Assembly: GCF_000014425.1 (NCBI RefSeq)
Contig: NC_008530.1
Location: 620,001 to 684,000, forward strand
Origin: Lactobacillus gasseri ATCC 33323 = JCM 1131
Lineage (GTDB): Bacteria; Bacillota; Bacilli; Lactobacillales; Lactobacillaceae
Direction of reading: 5' to 3'
DNA length: 64,000 nucleotides
This document shows positions 39,976 to 50,700 of this stretch, one piece after another (the first letter of the stretch is position 1; every line of letters starts with the position of its first letter). Under the pieces are notes generated by a model. It saw only the letters and a program-made list of their open reading frames with translations. It was not told where the DNA came from and did not search any database. A program made the translations under genes and the position numbers.

Positions 39976-41497
39976 TGACTACTGGCGTCAACGTGCTATT
40001 GCTGAAAAGAAAAAGCAACTTGAAGCGTCAGCAGATTATGAAGCGGCTATGCAAGTTAGACTAAGACGGTTAGAGCATGAATTCGAAAAAGAAGCATTAG
40101 TTTACTTACAGCGATATGCTAATGAGAATAATGTCGGCTTAAAACAAGCTGCTAGCGTCTTAGGAAGTATTAACACAACTAAATGGTCGATGACCTTAGA
40201 AGAGTTTGAACGTAAAGCTAAGGCTGGTGGTTATGATAAAGAGCTAAACGCCGAATATTACAAGAGCCGTATTTACAGACTTCAACAGTTGCATGACCAG
40301 ATGGTTGAGTTTTCTAAAAAGTATGGCATGGCTGAACAACTAAAAATGCAAAAAGGTTTAGCCAAACAGTATCAGAATAGCTATTACTTACATGCTTATG
40401 ATAAGTACCGAGCTACTGGTCAACTGGATATCAAGCTAAATCATTTCAACGAACAGCAATTAGAAAATATTGTTTACAGCCCTTGGAAAGGTAGCGATTT
40501 TAGCAAGCGAATTTGGAAAGAATACACTGAAATTCTTCCTGATGAGTTAACTGACACAATGCTAAGAGCAACTTTATTTGGATATTCTCCAAGCAAGGTT
40601 GTTTCAATGATGAGAGATCGTTTTAAGAAGGTTTCTGATCGAGATTTGCATAGGCTGGTTACTACTGAAATGGGACACGCTGCCGAAGAAGCAACAGCAC
40701 AGTTCTATAAAGATAGCGATATTGAGCAATACCAATACTTAGCCACATTAGAAAGCCACACTTGTGACCAATGCACCCACTTAGATGAGCGCATTTTTAA
40801 TGTCAAAGATAAAAAAGAGGGTATTAACTATCCTTTAATTCACCCATATTGCAGATGCACGACTGTTCCTTACGATAAAGACTTGCCAGACGTTGAAACT
40901 CGTTGGAGTAGAGATCCGAAAACAGGTAAAGGACGCTATGTATATCGAAATGCTTTAGATTATAGTGAGTGGAAAAAGCTTTCCAATGTTAAGATACTCA
41001 ACTTATCACTACCTACACCAAAATTGACATGGGACGAAGAAGCTGCAATTCATAAATATAATTCTTTTGAGTCTTACGGTTTAAATGCGGACTTAAGAGC
41101 AGGCAATACATTGTCACCAGCCGAAGAAAAGTTAAAACATGATTTAGATACTGCTCTGGATAAAATTCCATACTATTCAGAAGACGAACCACTTAGTCGC
41201 TCTTTATATTTTGAAAGCAGGGATGATATAATGGTCGATTATGTTAATAAAGCTTTGACTCAAGGATACATTCAAGAGCCAAGTTATACGTCTTCAAGTG
41301 CTGGTATGGTATATAATCCAGAAGATGATTTACGAGTTGTAATTTTAAAAAGTCATAGTGGACATGATATTAGAAAATTTAATGATGTTGAAGGTGAAGT
41401 ATTATTTAAGCGAAATACAAGATTTGATGTATTGAGATTAAATATCATAGATGGTAAACCATATATTGAGGTGGTTGAACATGAAGAAAATGACTAA
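39965..41497 (+). CDS. MuF-type minor head protein with C-terminal ADP-ribosyltransferase-like domain (complete)
   Basis: Complete 510-aa copy, 11-bp overlap with portal. Domains: N-terminal coiled-coil and gp7/Mu F-like head part (1-300), cysteine pairs TCDQC and YCRC, linker, then a ~160-aa ART-like domain with Arg412, YTSSS and E476-x-E478 in VEGEVLFKRNTRFDVL. The R-S-E set is complete, so enzymatic activity is possible. The family link to MuF polymorphic toxins is known; the target here is unknown. Confidence 0.88.
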   Translation: MKSSDYWRQRAIAEKKKQLEASADYEAAMQVRLRRLEHEFEKEALVYLQRYANENNVGLKQAASVLGSINTTKWSMTLEEFERKAKAGGYDKELNAEYYKSRIYRLQQLHDQMVEFSKKYGMAEQLKMQKGLAKQYQNSYYLHAYDKYRATGQLDIKLNHFNEQQLENIVYSPWKGSDFSKRIWKEYTEILPDELTDTMLRATLFGYSPSKVVSMMRDRFKKVSDRDLHRLVTTEMGHAAEEATAQFYKDSDIEQYQYLATLESHTCDQCTHLDERIFNVKDKKEGINYPLIHPYCRCTTVPYDKDLPDVETRWSRDPKTGKGRYVYRNALDYSEWKKLSNVKILNLSLPTPKLTWDEEAAIHKYNSFESYGLNADLRAGNTLSPAEEKLKHDLDTALDKIPYYSEDEPLSRSLYFESRDDIMVDYVNKALTQGYIQEPSYTSSSAGMVYNPEDDLRVVILKSHSGHDIRKFNDVEGEVLFKRNTRFDVLRLNIIDGKPYIEVVEHEEND

Positions 41498-41678
41498 ATA
41501 TAATCTCAGCAATGAAGAATTTTTAAATTACATCAAATCAATTCCTAAATCCCAATTTAACAATAAATCTCATATTGAGTATTTTAAAAAAGTTTATGAA
41601 GCAAAAAAGAAATCAGGCAGTGATTACTCTAAAGAAGAAAAATATTTAAAGGAAAATGGAGTAAAGTTAGATGATTAA
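41481..41678 (+). CDS. small ORF, candidate immunity protein (copy 2)
   Basis: Identical to 1395-1592. 65 aa, start nested in the end of the ART-bearing head gene with GAGGTGG 6 nt upstream. Immunity role inferred from position. Confidence 0.75.
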   Translation: MKKMTKYNLSNEEFLNYIKSIPKSQFNNKSHIEYFKKVYEAKKKSGSDYSKEEKYLKENGVKLDD

Positions 41679-41682
41679 ACAA

Positions 41683-41711
41683 GTCGTTGATATAATCAAC
41701 GGCTTTTATTT
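41683..41711 (+). terminator. weak intrinsic terminator (copy 2)
   Basis: GTCGTTGAT/ATCAACGGC hairpin plus T-rich tail between head/toxin genes and scaffold. Confidence 0.6.
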
Positions 41712-41795
41712 TGACCTGAGTAAGTCGTTAAACTGCTCTTTTTGTATGCCCTTATGAGAGGCGAACTCGTATAAAACGTGTGAAAGGATAGAACA

Positions 41796-42356
41796 ATGAA
41801 AAGAAAACAATTAGAAGAGCTTGGATTACAAGAAGAGCAGATTAAAAAGATCATGGATTTAAACGGCGAGGATATTCAAAACGCTAAGGATAAAGCAAGT
41901 GCTAGCAATGCTGAAATTTTAGAAGAGAATAAAGCCCTTAAGTCCCAGATGAGTGAAAGAGATAAGGATTTAAAGAAGTTGCGTGCTCAAGTTAAGGATA
42001 ATGAAGACTTAACTAAGCAATTTAATGATCTAAAGAGCAAGTATGACAAGGATACAGCTGACCTTACTCAAAAACTTGCTACCAATCGTTTGAACAGCGC
42101 AATTGACCAATCATTAAGCAAAGCTAATGTTCGCAATAACAAGGCTATTAGAGGTCTTTTGAACATGGACGAAATTAAGCTTGATGATGATGGCAATTTG
42201 ACAGGTTTAGACGATCAAATTAAATCTTTACAGAAATCTGATGGTTATTTATTTGATGAAGGTAGTAAGCAAGATTACCAACCAAATAATGGAAAACCTG
42301 CTAACGCTGATCCGGTCCAGGCAATGGTTGATATATTTAAAGGAGAACATAAATAA
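41796..42356 (+). CDS. capsid scaffold protein (copy 2)
   Basis: 186-aa coiled-coil GP20-like scaffold, identical to copy 1. In this copy the whole head operon from terS onward is present, confirming the order portal, MuF, small ORF, scaffold, capsid. Confidence 0.88.
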   Translation: MKRKQLEELGLQEEQIKKIMDLNGEDIQNAKDKASASNAEILEENKALKSQMSERDKDLKKLRAQVKDNEDLTKQFNDLKSKYDKDTADLTQKLATNRLNSAIDQSLSKANVRNNKAIRGLLNMDEIKLDDDGNLTGLDDQIKSLQKSDGYLFDEGSKQDYQPNNGKPANADPVQAMVDIFKGEHK

Positions 42357-43438
42357 TGGCAATTAATTACGCTGATAAATATCAAAAAGCAGTTATTGAT
42401 GGTTTTTATCCAGACGTTTTATATTCAAGCGCTTTATGGCAATCACCATCTAACAATACAATTAACTTCTTAGATGCAAAACATATTAAAGTTCCACGGT
42501 TATCAATTTTATCTGGACGTCAAGACCGTGAAAGACGTACTATTACGCAACCAGCAGCCAATTACTCATTGGATTATGATGTTTATGAATTAACTAATGA
42601 ACGTTACTGGAGTACATTAGTCGACCCATCAGATATTGATGAAAGTAATCAATTATTATCAATTGCTAATATCACTAGACAATACAACTTAGATAGTAAA
42701 ATGCCTGAAAAGGATAGAGAAATGTTTTCTAAGTTGTTTAGTCAACGTCAGGCAGTTAATACTTCCGAAGGATTAGATCAAAATGCTGGTATCCACTCAG
42801 AAAGCTTAGACGCAAAAAACGTTTTAAAAGCTTACGATCAAATGATGCGTAACTTTGACCGTGCAAGAATTCCAGCCCAAGGACGTATCTTATACGTTGA
42901 CACTGGTACTTATTACATGCTTAAGGACGCAGAAGCAATTAATAGAACAATTATCGTAAGTGATGCACAAAATATTAATCGTTCTGTACGTTCACTTGAT
43001 GAAGTTACTATTGTTCCTGTGCCAGAAGATTTGTTCCAAACTAAGTTTGATTTCACTAACGGCTCTAAGACCGTTGATGATGCTAAGCAAATTAAGATGA
43101 TGCTTATCTTCAATGGTGTTCAAATTTCTCCTGAAAAGTATGATTTCGTTGGATTAGATGCTCCAGCTGCTGCAAATTCCGGAAACTGGCTATACTACGA
43201 ACAAAGTTATGATGATGTTCTTTTACTTAAGCCTAAATTTAAGGGGATTGAGTTCTTCGTGGCTGAAAAGGACGCAGATGGTGACTCTAATCCTGCTGGA
43301 CGTAAGAAAACAACTGAAGAAGATGCTAAACCTAACGAAAACAACACTGTAGATGAAATCAAGGCCTACTTAGATAAGAATCACATTGATTACACTGGTA
43401 AGACCAAGAAAGACGAATTATTAACTTTAGTGAAGTAG
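42356..43438 (+). CDS. major capsid protein with HeH domain (copy 2)
   Basis: 360-aa shell protein identical to copy 1, with the C-terminal HeH/LEM-like extension (TVDEIKAYLDKNH...DELLTLVK). Confidence 0.88.
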   Translation: MAINYADKYQKAVIDGFYPDVLYSSALWQSPSNNTINFLDAKHIKVPRLSILSGRQDRERRTITQPAANYSLDYDVYELTNERYWSTLVDPSDIDESNQLLSIANITRQYNLDSKMPEKDREMFSKLFSQRQAVNTSEGLDQNAGIHSESLDAKNVLKAYDQMMRNFDRARIPAQGRILYVDTGTYYMLKDAEAINRTIIVSDAQNINRSVRSLDEVTIVPVPEDLFQTKFDFTNGSKTVDDAKQIKMMLIFNGVQISPEKYDFVGLDAPAAANSGNWLYYEQSYDDVLLLKPKFKGIEFFVAEKDADGDSNPAGRKKTTEEDAKPNENNTVDEIKAYLDKNHIDYTGKTKKDELLTLVK

Positions 43439-43446
43439 GTGGTTAG

Positions 43447-43836
43447 ATGGATAAATACCCACGATTTGAAGAGGTCAAAAAACATTTAGCTGATTTTCTG
43501 CCTAATACTGATAATGCACCTAACTATGACAGCGTATTGGAATTTACACTAGAAAAAGTTATTTCTGATGTTTCAATTTACACAAATATTCCAATTTTAG
43601 AGCTACCAGAAGAGCTTGAACCAACTATCTTAGGTTTAGCAGTACAAACTATTGACACTCATCAATGGCTAGTACCCAAAGATCAGCAAGTTGGTAATGT
43701 TCAGTCATTATCAGAGGGTGATACATCAGTTTCTTTTAGATCTCCAAGCGATATTTATTCAGCATTGCAAGCTACTAACACAATCACTGATAACTATGTG
43801 ATGCTTTTAAATAATTTTAGAAGGTTAGCCCAATGA
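43447..43836 (+). CDS. head-tail connector protein (copy 2)
   Basis: 129-aa adaptor candidate, identical to copy 1; 4-bp overlap with the head closure gene. Confidence 0.7.
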   Translation: MDKYPRFEEVKKHLADFLPNTDNAPNYDSVLEFTLEKVISDVSIYTNIPILELPEELEPTILGLAVQTIDTHQWLVPKDQQVGNVQSLSEGDTSVSFRSPSDIYSALQATNTITDNYVMLLNNFRRLAQ

Positions 43837-44195
43837 GTTACTTTAATGGCTTAAAAAATGCACTTCCTAAGCTATGGAATGATCGAGTTAAGATTGTGGG
43901 TACTCTTCCAACTAAACATGGCTACATTACTAATAATGAAGATGTGACTATTGTTGAAGATGAGCCAGCTAAGGTGGTTTTAAAAGGACAATCAGCTAGT
44001 GAACAGTCTTTCTTTGGTACTGACGAATATGATGCGAAATTGATTATTCGAAATGGCATTAAAATCCCTGCTGGTGCAGATATTTATGTGACTGATGTAA
44101 ATGGTCAAGTGACTAAATATAAGCGTGCCAGCAAGGGCTATAGTGGCTATTTCAGCCATCAGGAAGTAGCAATGGTTAGGAGTGAGAAAGCATGA
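43833..44195 (+). CDS. head closure / minor capsid protein (copy 2)
   Basis: 120-aa beta-rich stopper-type protein, identical to copy 1, coupled by ATGA overlaps. Confidence 0.7.
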   Translation: MSYFNGLKNALPKLWNDRVKIVGTLPTKHGYITNNEDVTIVEDEPAKVVLKGQSASEQSFFGTDEYDAKLIIRNGIKIPAGADIYVTDVNGQVTKYKRASKGYSGYFSHQEVAMVRSEKA

Positions 44196-44626
44196 GTTTA
44201 GGACATGTTGACGATGCTCAATTTCAGCAATTCGCTAGTAGAGTAAGGCAGAAGATTGATAGTGGCTATGTAAAACAGGAGCTTGGAAAGAGTTCTAGAC
44301 GTATAGGCACTCAATCACTACGAATTTTGGAAACAAACACTCCTGTAAAGCAAGGCAACCTTCGCAGATCATGGACGGCAGAAGGACCGACCTATGGTTG
44401 CGGTGGTTGGACGATCAAATTAATTAACAATGCTGAATATGCTTCTTACGTTGAAAGTGGTCACAGGCAGACACCTGGAAGATATGTACCATTACTGAAA
44501 AAGCGCCTGGTTAGAGATTGGGTGCCTGGTCAGTTTTACATGAAGAAATCTATTCCACAAATTCAAAGACAGTTGCCACAGTTGGTAACAGAGGGTCTGT
44601 GGGGGTTAAAGGACTTGTTTGAATGA
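44192..44626 (+). CDS. HK97 gp10-like head-tail joining protein (copy 2)
   Basis: 144 aa with TPVKQGNLRRSW and YVESGHRQTPG motifs, identical to copy 1. Confidence 0.82.
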   Translation: MSLGHVDDAQFQQFASRVRQKIDSGYVKQELGKSSRRIGTQSLRILETNTPVKQGNLRRSWTAEGPTYGCGGWTIKLINNAEYASYVESGHRQTPGRYVPLLKKRLVRDWVPGQFYMKKSIPQIQRQLPQLVTEGLWGLKDLFE

Positions 44627-45030
44627 CAATAGTTGAAAGAATAGCTAAGCGAATATCAGAGATATTTCCTGATGTGACAATTTATTCAGAAAAACAGAAA
44701 AGCGGTTTTCAAGTGCCGTCATTTTATATCAGTAAGATAATGACAGTCACTAAGAGTCGCTTTTTTGATATTCAAGATAGAAGCTTGTCTTACTCAATAA
44801 CATATTTTGCTAATCCAGATCGTCCTAATGCTGATATGGAAGAAGTAGAGCAAAAATTACTGAATAATTTTACAAGATTAGATGATTATGCAACTGTTAG
44901 AAACCGAGAAGCGACTATCAACCAAGATGATGAAACTTTAGTAATGAGTTTTGATTTGAGGTTAGAGATGTATCCGGTTCAAGACGGTGGAAAGCTAGAA
45001 AGGATTGAGTTTAATGGAGGAATCCAATAA
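44623..45030 (+). CDS. tail terminator-like protein (copy 2)
   Basis: 135 aa, DUF6838/XkdJ-region protein, identical to copy 1; assigned from place before the sheath. Confidence 0.65.
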   Translation: MTIVERIAKRISEIFPDVTIYSEKQKSGFQVPSFYISKIMTVTKSRFFDIQDRSLSYSITYFANPDRPNADMEEVEQKLLNNFTRLDDYATVRNREATINQDDETLVMSFDLRLEMYPVQDGGKLERIEFNGGIQ

Positions 45031-45232
45031 AACGGAAACCGAGACTCCGATGGGCGAAATTAAAGCGCCTATTCAAGTTGAAGACGTTAAATTCACAAAA
45101 CAAGCTTTGATTTCAAGTCCTAAGTTCTCAGTTATTGAACGGGATATTTTGAAATTAGCTTTAGATGATGACAAAGAATACACAATTGCCGAAGTTAAAA
45201 AGGCGATTGACAAATTTAAGGAGGGATTTTAA
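45014..45232 (+). CDS. small protein preceding tail sheath (copy 2)
   Basis: 72-aa acidic protein with ATG at 45014, AAGGA 9 nt upstream; identical to copy 1, unrecognised. Confidence 0.7.
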   Translation: MEESNKTETETPMGEIKAPIQVEDVKFTKQALISSPKFSVIERDILKLALDDDKEYTIAEVKKAIDKFKEGF

Positions 45233-46587
45233 TGGCAGGAGGAACTTGGAAAGCTCAAGATAAGCGCAGACCAGGCGCTTATATCAATGTCGTAGGTAAT
45301 GGTCAAAGAGAAGCAGCTTCTTCTCTAGGTAGAGTGTTGTTAATTCGTGATAAAGGCTTAGGCTGGGGCAAGAATGGTGTCATTGAAGTAGAAGCTAACA
45401 GTGATTTCACTAAGAAATTAGGTACTACTTTAGATGATCCATCTCTTACAGCTTTAAAGGAAACACTAAAAGGTGCTTCTAAAGTGCTTGTTCTTAACCC
45501 CAATGAGGGTACAGCAGCGACTTTGACTAAAGAAGGACTGCCTTGGACTGTTACTGCAAATTATCCAGGTGAAAAGGGTAATCAAATTACAGTGAGTGTT
45601 GAAGTTAGTCCAGCTGATCAGAATGCGGCTACTGTATCAACTATCTTTGGTACTAAGTTGGTTGATGAACAATCAATCAAGTTCAATGAATTAGATAAGT
45701 TCAAGGGCAATGATTACATCACTGCAAAAGTAGTCGAAGAGGGTAGTTCAAAGCCTGTAGCATTTACTAATGTTTCAGGCGCTTTGACTGGCGGTACTAC
45801 TACTGAGTCTAATAAAGTTGAAAGCTTATTGAATGACGCTTTAGAAAATGAAGAGTACGCAGTTGTTACTACTGCTGGCTTTGAACCATCAAGCAACATG
45901 AACAAGTTGGTTGTGGAAGCAGTTAAGCGTCTCCGTGAAAATGAAGGTCGCAAGGTTAGAGGTGTAATTCCTACTGATGCAGATACTACTTATAACTATG
46001 AGGGTATTTCAACCGTTGTGAATGGTTACACTTTAAGCGATGGTACTAATGTAGATGTTAAAGATGCAACTGGTTACTTCGCTGGTATTTCCGCTTCTGC
46101 TGATGTAGCAACTTCTTTAACTTATTTTGAAGTTGAAGATGCTGTTTCAGCATATCCAAAACTTGATAATGAAAAGACAATTAAGGCTCTTGATGCTGGG
46201 CAAATTGTGTTCACTACACGTCCTGGCCAAAGAGTAGTAATTGAACAAGATATCAATTCATTACACAAGTTTACAGCTGAAAAGCCACAATCATTCTCTA
46301 AAAATAGAGTAATGAGAACTTTAGACGAGATTGCTACTGACACTGAAAATACTTTTGAAAGAACTTATTTAGGCAAAGCCGGTAACAATGCAGCTGGTCG
46401 TGATCTCTTTAAGGCAGACAGAATCGCTTACTTAATGGGTTTACAAAATAGAAATATCATTCAAAGCTTCAAGAACACTGATGTCACAATAGAAGCAGGG
46501 AATGATACTGACTCTATCGTTGTTAACTTGGCAGTTACTCCAGTTGATGCAATGGAAAAACTTTACATGACAATGGTAGTTAGATAG
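45232..46587 (+). CDS. contractile tail sheath protein (copy 2)
   Basis: 451-aa XkdK-like sheath subunit, identical to copy 1. Confidence 0.93.
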   Translation: MAGGTWKAQDKRRPGAYINVVGNGQREAASSLGRVLLIRDKGLGWGKNGVIEVEANSDFTKKLGTTLDDPSLTALKETLKGASKVLVLNPNEGTAATLTKEGLPWTVTANYPGEKGNQITVSVEVSPADQNAATVSTIFGTKLVDEQSIKFNELDKFKGNDYITAKVVEEGSSKPVAFTNVSGALTGGTTTESNKVESLLNDALENEEYAVVTTAGFEPSSNMNKLVVEAVKRLRENEGRKVRGVIPTDADTTYNYEGISTVVNGYTLSDGTNVDVKDATGYFAGISASADVATSLTYFEVEDAVSAYPKLDNEKTIKALDAGQIVFTTRPGQRVVIEQDINSLHKFTAEKPQSFSKNRVMRTLDEIATDTENTFERTYLGKAGNNAAGRDLFKADRIAYLMGLQNRNIIQSFKNTDVTIEAGNDTDSIVVNLAVTPVDAMEKLYMTMVVR

Positions 46588-46598
46588 GAGGAACGTAA

Positions 46599-47069
46599 AT
46601 GGCAGCAATTGATGAGTTTTTAAATGGTCGAGATACTATTTCAACCAAAGATGCTACTTTATCAATCAAAATTAATGGCAACATTATTAAGATGATTGAA
46701 TGTGATAAGTTCACAGCTAAGCTTGAAAAGAACAAGGAAGACGTCCAAACCTTAGGTTCTCACTGGAAGAGAAAGAAAACTACTTCTGTTGAAGGTACGG
46801 GAACTTTAGGTGGTTACTTGGTTAACTCAAACTGGATTAAGTACGGCATTCCTTATACTCAAGATGGTGGGGATTTGTATTTTGATGCAACTTTGACTAT
46901 CCATGATCCAACTTCAAGAGCTGGTAAGCAAGTGGTGCAATTAACAGATGTCAACTTGGACGATATTCCAATTGCCGATTTTGAAGCTGATGACGGCGTA
47001 ATGGAATGGGAAAGTGATTTTACTTTTGAAGGCGTCAACTTAGTCCAAGCATTTAATGGAATTAATTAA
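46599..47069 (+). CDS. tail tube protein (copy 2)
   Basis: 156-aa XkdM-like tube subunit, identical to copy 1. Confidence 0.92.
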   Translation: MAAIDEFLNGRDTISTKDATLSIKINGNIIKMIECDKFTAKLEKNKEDVQTLGSHWKRKKTTSVEGTGTLGGYLVNSNWIKYGIPYTQDGGDLYFDATLTIHDPTSRAGKQVVQLTDVNLDDIPIADFEADDGVMEWESDFTFEGVNLVQAFNGIN

Positions 47070-47080
47070 GGAGAAAATAA

Positions 47081-47500
47081 ATGGCTGAAAGTGTTGAAGA
47101 TTTTTTGTTTGAAAATGTTGGTAGTCCAGTAGAAGAAAAAGAAGTTAAGCTTGAAAGATTTAAGTCTCCTTTTAAGATTAAGTCTTTAACTGCTGATGAA
47201 GTGTCACATATTCGAAAGCAAGCAACTAAGAGAGTTCTCAACCGTAAGACACATAGATACGAACAAGAAACTGATGAAAATCAGTTCCAAGGTTTAGTTG
47301 TAGCAGAAGCTGTTGTTTCTCCTAACTTAAACAATGAAAAGTTGCAAACTTCATGGGGCTGTATTGCTAAGCCGGAAGAAGTTTTAAAGAAAATGCTTAA
47401 AGTTGGTGAATACACTGAGCTATCACAGGCAATTATGGACTTATCAGGTCTTAACGATGATGACAGTTCAGAAGACTTGGTTGAAGAAGCAAAAAACTAA
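47081..47500 (+). CDS. tail assembly chaperone, short form (copy 2)
   Basis: 139-aa XkdN-like chaperone ending just after the slippery heptamer at 47491-47497; identical to copy 1. Confidence 0.9.
   Translation: MAESVEDFLFENVGSPVEEKEVKLERFKSPFKIKSLTADEVSHIRKQATKRVLNRKTHRYEQETDENQFQGLVVAEAVVSPNLNNEKLQTSWGCIAKPEEVLKKMLKVGEYTELSQAIMDLSGLNDDDSSEDLVEEAKN
47491..47497 (+). promoter_or_regulatory. programmed -1 frameshift site A AAA AAC (copy 2)
   Basis: Same heptamer and phase as 7405-7411; joins the chaperone to the frame ending at 47691. Confidence 0.85.
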
Positions 47501-47691
47501 TAAATGAGTCTGTTGGCGACTTTAACATTTATCACTATGTTCTTAATGAATATCACTGGACGCCTAAACAATGGGCGGAGATGTCAAGGCGTGAGCAGGC
47601 TTTAGTCGTCGCTTCGATTGAAGTACGACAAAAATACGAAAAAGAAGAAGAGAGAAAAGCAAAAAGAAAGGCTAGGTCTAAGCATATTTAA
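47497..47691 (+). CDS. -1 frame extension of tail assembly chaperone (copy 2)
   Basis: 64 codons expressed only through the frameshift, giving the long GT-like chaperone; identical to copy 1. Confidence 0.85.
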   Translation, partial: LINESVGDFNIYHYVLNEYHWTPKQWAEMSRREQALVVASIEVRQKYEKEEERKAKRKARSKHI

Positions 47692-47711
47692 GGCTTAGCC
47701 TCTTTTTTTGC
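47668..47711 (+). terminator. hairpin with T-run before tape measure (copy 2)
   Basis: CTAAGC/GCTTAG stem and CTCTTTTTTT tail, as at 7582-7625. Confidence 0.55.
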
Positions 47712-47736
47712 ATTCAGCAAAGAAAGGAGGTAGTAA

Positions 47737-50700
47737 ATGAGTACAATTAGCACCACTGTTAAGATTAATGACGCTTTTAGTAACCCATTAGATCGCCTGT
47801 CTAGTGGTTTGCAAAAAGCGCAAAGTGGTATGAGCAAATTGAAAGAAGCTATTTCTGGCGGTTCTAGTGGCGGTAGTATGTTCAAGTCAATGGTTGGCGG
47901 TACTGTTGTTGGCGGAGCAATCAACAAAGGTATGGAACTTGCTAGTACTGGAATTCGTTCCATGTATGGCGAATTAGATGAAGCAAGTAAAGCATGGCAG
48001 ACTTTCGATGGGAACATGCACCAATTGGGCAAAAGTCCGGCTGAAATTGCTACTGCTAAAAAGTCAATGCAACAGTTCGCCCAGCAAACTATTTACGGTG
48101 CTTCTGATATGGCAAGTACTTACTCACAATTGGCTGCTGTTGGCACGAAAAACGTGGATCAATTAGTTAGAGGTTTTGGTGGTTTAGCTGCTGCTTCTTC
48201 TAATCCGCAACAAGCTATGAAGACTTTGTCAGAGCAGGCAACTCAAATGGCTGCCAAGCCAATGGTGCAATGGCAAGACTTTAAACTTATGCTAGAACAA
48301 ACGCCAGCAGGTATTTCTGCCGTTGCTAAGACAATGGGTGTAAGTACCCAACAATTAATTAAGAACGTTCAAGATGGAAAGGTTAAAACTGAGGACTTCT
48401 TGAACGCAATAGCTAAAACAGGAACAAACGCCAACTTTACCAAGATGGCTACTCAATTTAAAACAGTTGGGCAAGCTATTGACGGTTTAAAAGAAACAAT
48501 GGCTAACAAATTGCAAGGTGCATTTGATAGAGTGGGTAAAGTTGGCATTAAATTTGTTTCTGATTTAACGGATCAGCTATCAAATGTTAATTTTGATGGT
48601 TTCGTTGACGGATTATTTAAAGCTGTTGCTGATATGGAACCAATTTTTGACGATTTAAAGACTGGTTTTGATGATTTTAAAAAAGGCTTTGCTGATTCTG
48701 GCGCTTTTAATTCTCTAAAAGATACATTTGATAGTATTACTGACTCTGTCGGTAAGTTAGTCAATACGATGGACCAAACTAACGGAGGAGACAGCTTATT
48801 TAAGCAACTAGGAAAGCTAGCTGGTGGAGCATTGGGTGGTGCTGCTAAATCTATTTCTGGAATTGCAGAAGCGCTTGGTGAACTAGATCCAGGCACACTT
48901 CAGATGTTAGCCCAAGCTTTTATCATCTTAAAAGGTGGGCTAAAAGGCTTAGTGTTTGAAGCTGTTATTTGGGGGCTAAAAGAACTGAATAAACTAGATC
49001 CTGGCACAATTAATAATATTGCGCAAGCTCTTACCGCATTAGCAATAGCTTTTACAATGTTGAAGGCTATGGGAAAAATTGCTGGCTATATGAAAGAAGT
49101 TTCTAAGTTCTTTAAAGGCTTCAAGAATGCTAAGAAGATCAAAGCTCCTGAAATTGATTCGCCAAAAATGACTAAGCCGGGTAAGATTTTAAGTAATGCT
49201 GGAGCATATATGAAACTAGGTGCAGCATTTGCCCTAGTTGGTGCTGGGGCTTTAGCGCTCGGTGCAGGATTTAAATTGTTAGCTGATGCAGCTACTCAGA
49301 TATCTAGTGCAGGTGGCGGTGCTATAGCAACATTCTTTGGGATGATTGCCGCTATCGCTGCCTTAGTGGTCTTAGTAAGATTTTTAGGACCAGATTTGAT
49401 TGGTGGAGCGGTTGGCTTTGCTATCTTTGCTGCCGCACTGCTATTAATCGGCGCTGCCGTTTTAGTAGCAAGTGCGGGTATCGCACTTTTAGCTACTCAA
49501 CTACCTACTATTTCAGAATATGGAACTAGCGCAGCAGTTGGCTTGCTTGCTTTAGCTGGAGCAATTGCTGTATTTGGTTTAGCTGCAATAGTTGGAGCTG
49601 TTGGAGTACTTCTTTTAGGCGTTGCTTTAGCAGTTCTTGCTGTAGGTTTAGTTGCAGCAGGTGTTGGAGCATTAATTTTTGCTGTAGGTTTAGCCTTAGT
49701 TGGAATTACTGCTCTAATTGCAGCTGTTGGTGTCTTACTTTTAGGAGTAGCAATTGCTCTAGTTGCTGTAATGGTAATTATTGCAGCTGTTGGAATGCTT
49801 CTACTCGGTGTGACACTTGTCTTAGTTGCTGCAATGGGAATTGTTGCGGCGGTTGGCTTACTATTAATGGGCGTTGCTTTAATGCTGATTGTGGTTAGTG
49901 CAATGGTTGCTGCTGTTGGTTTAATTCTCTTATCAGTTGCGTTACTACTAATTGGTCCAATGTCCTTAATAGCGGCTGTCGGACTACTTCTTTTAGGTGT
50001 TGCATTAACTCTAGTCATGGCTATGGGATTAGTAGCTGCTGTAGGTATCTTGCTCCTCGGAGTTGGACTAGTCTTAGTAGCTGCAATGGCTATGGTTGCT
50101 GCTGTTGGATTAATGATGATGTCTGTAGCTTTAATGATGATTATGGTTACAGCTATGGTATCAGCAGTAGGTTTGATGTTACTGGCAGTTGCTTTAATGA
50201 TGGTTGGTCCTATGGCAATGATTGCTGCAGTAGGTCTGATGCTCTTGGCAGCCGCTGCAATTATGCTTGGCGCTGGCTTAATGGTAGTAGCTGCCGCCGC
50301 AATGGCTGTAGCCGCTGCTCTAGTTGCAGTTGGTGCTTCTGTCATGGTTATGGCGTCACTATTTGTTGCCGCTGGATCAATGATGGTTTCAGCAATTACT
50401 AGCGCAATGAGTGGAGTAGTAAGTGCTGTTAGAAGTGGTATTTCCAGCGCTGTAAATGCTGCTAGAAGTTTTGGAAGTGCCTTAGTTTCTGTGGGTAGAC
50501 AGTTAATTCAAGGTTTAGTCAATGGTATTAAGTCAATGATTGGCGCTGCCGTTAGTGCAGTGCAAGGAGTAGCAAGTAAAGTTGTAAGTGCCGCTAAGAG
50601 CGTGCTTCATATTGGGTCTCCTTCAAGATTGTTTAGACAGTATGGTCGCTGGGTCGATCAAGGTTTAATCATAGGATTAAACAGAGATGCTGGTGCAGCT

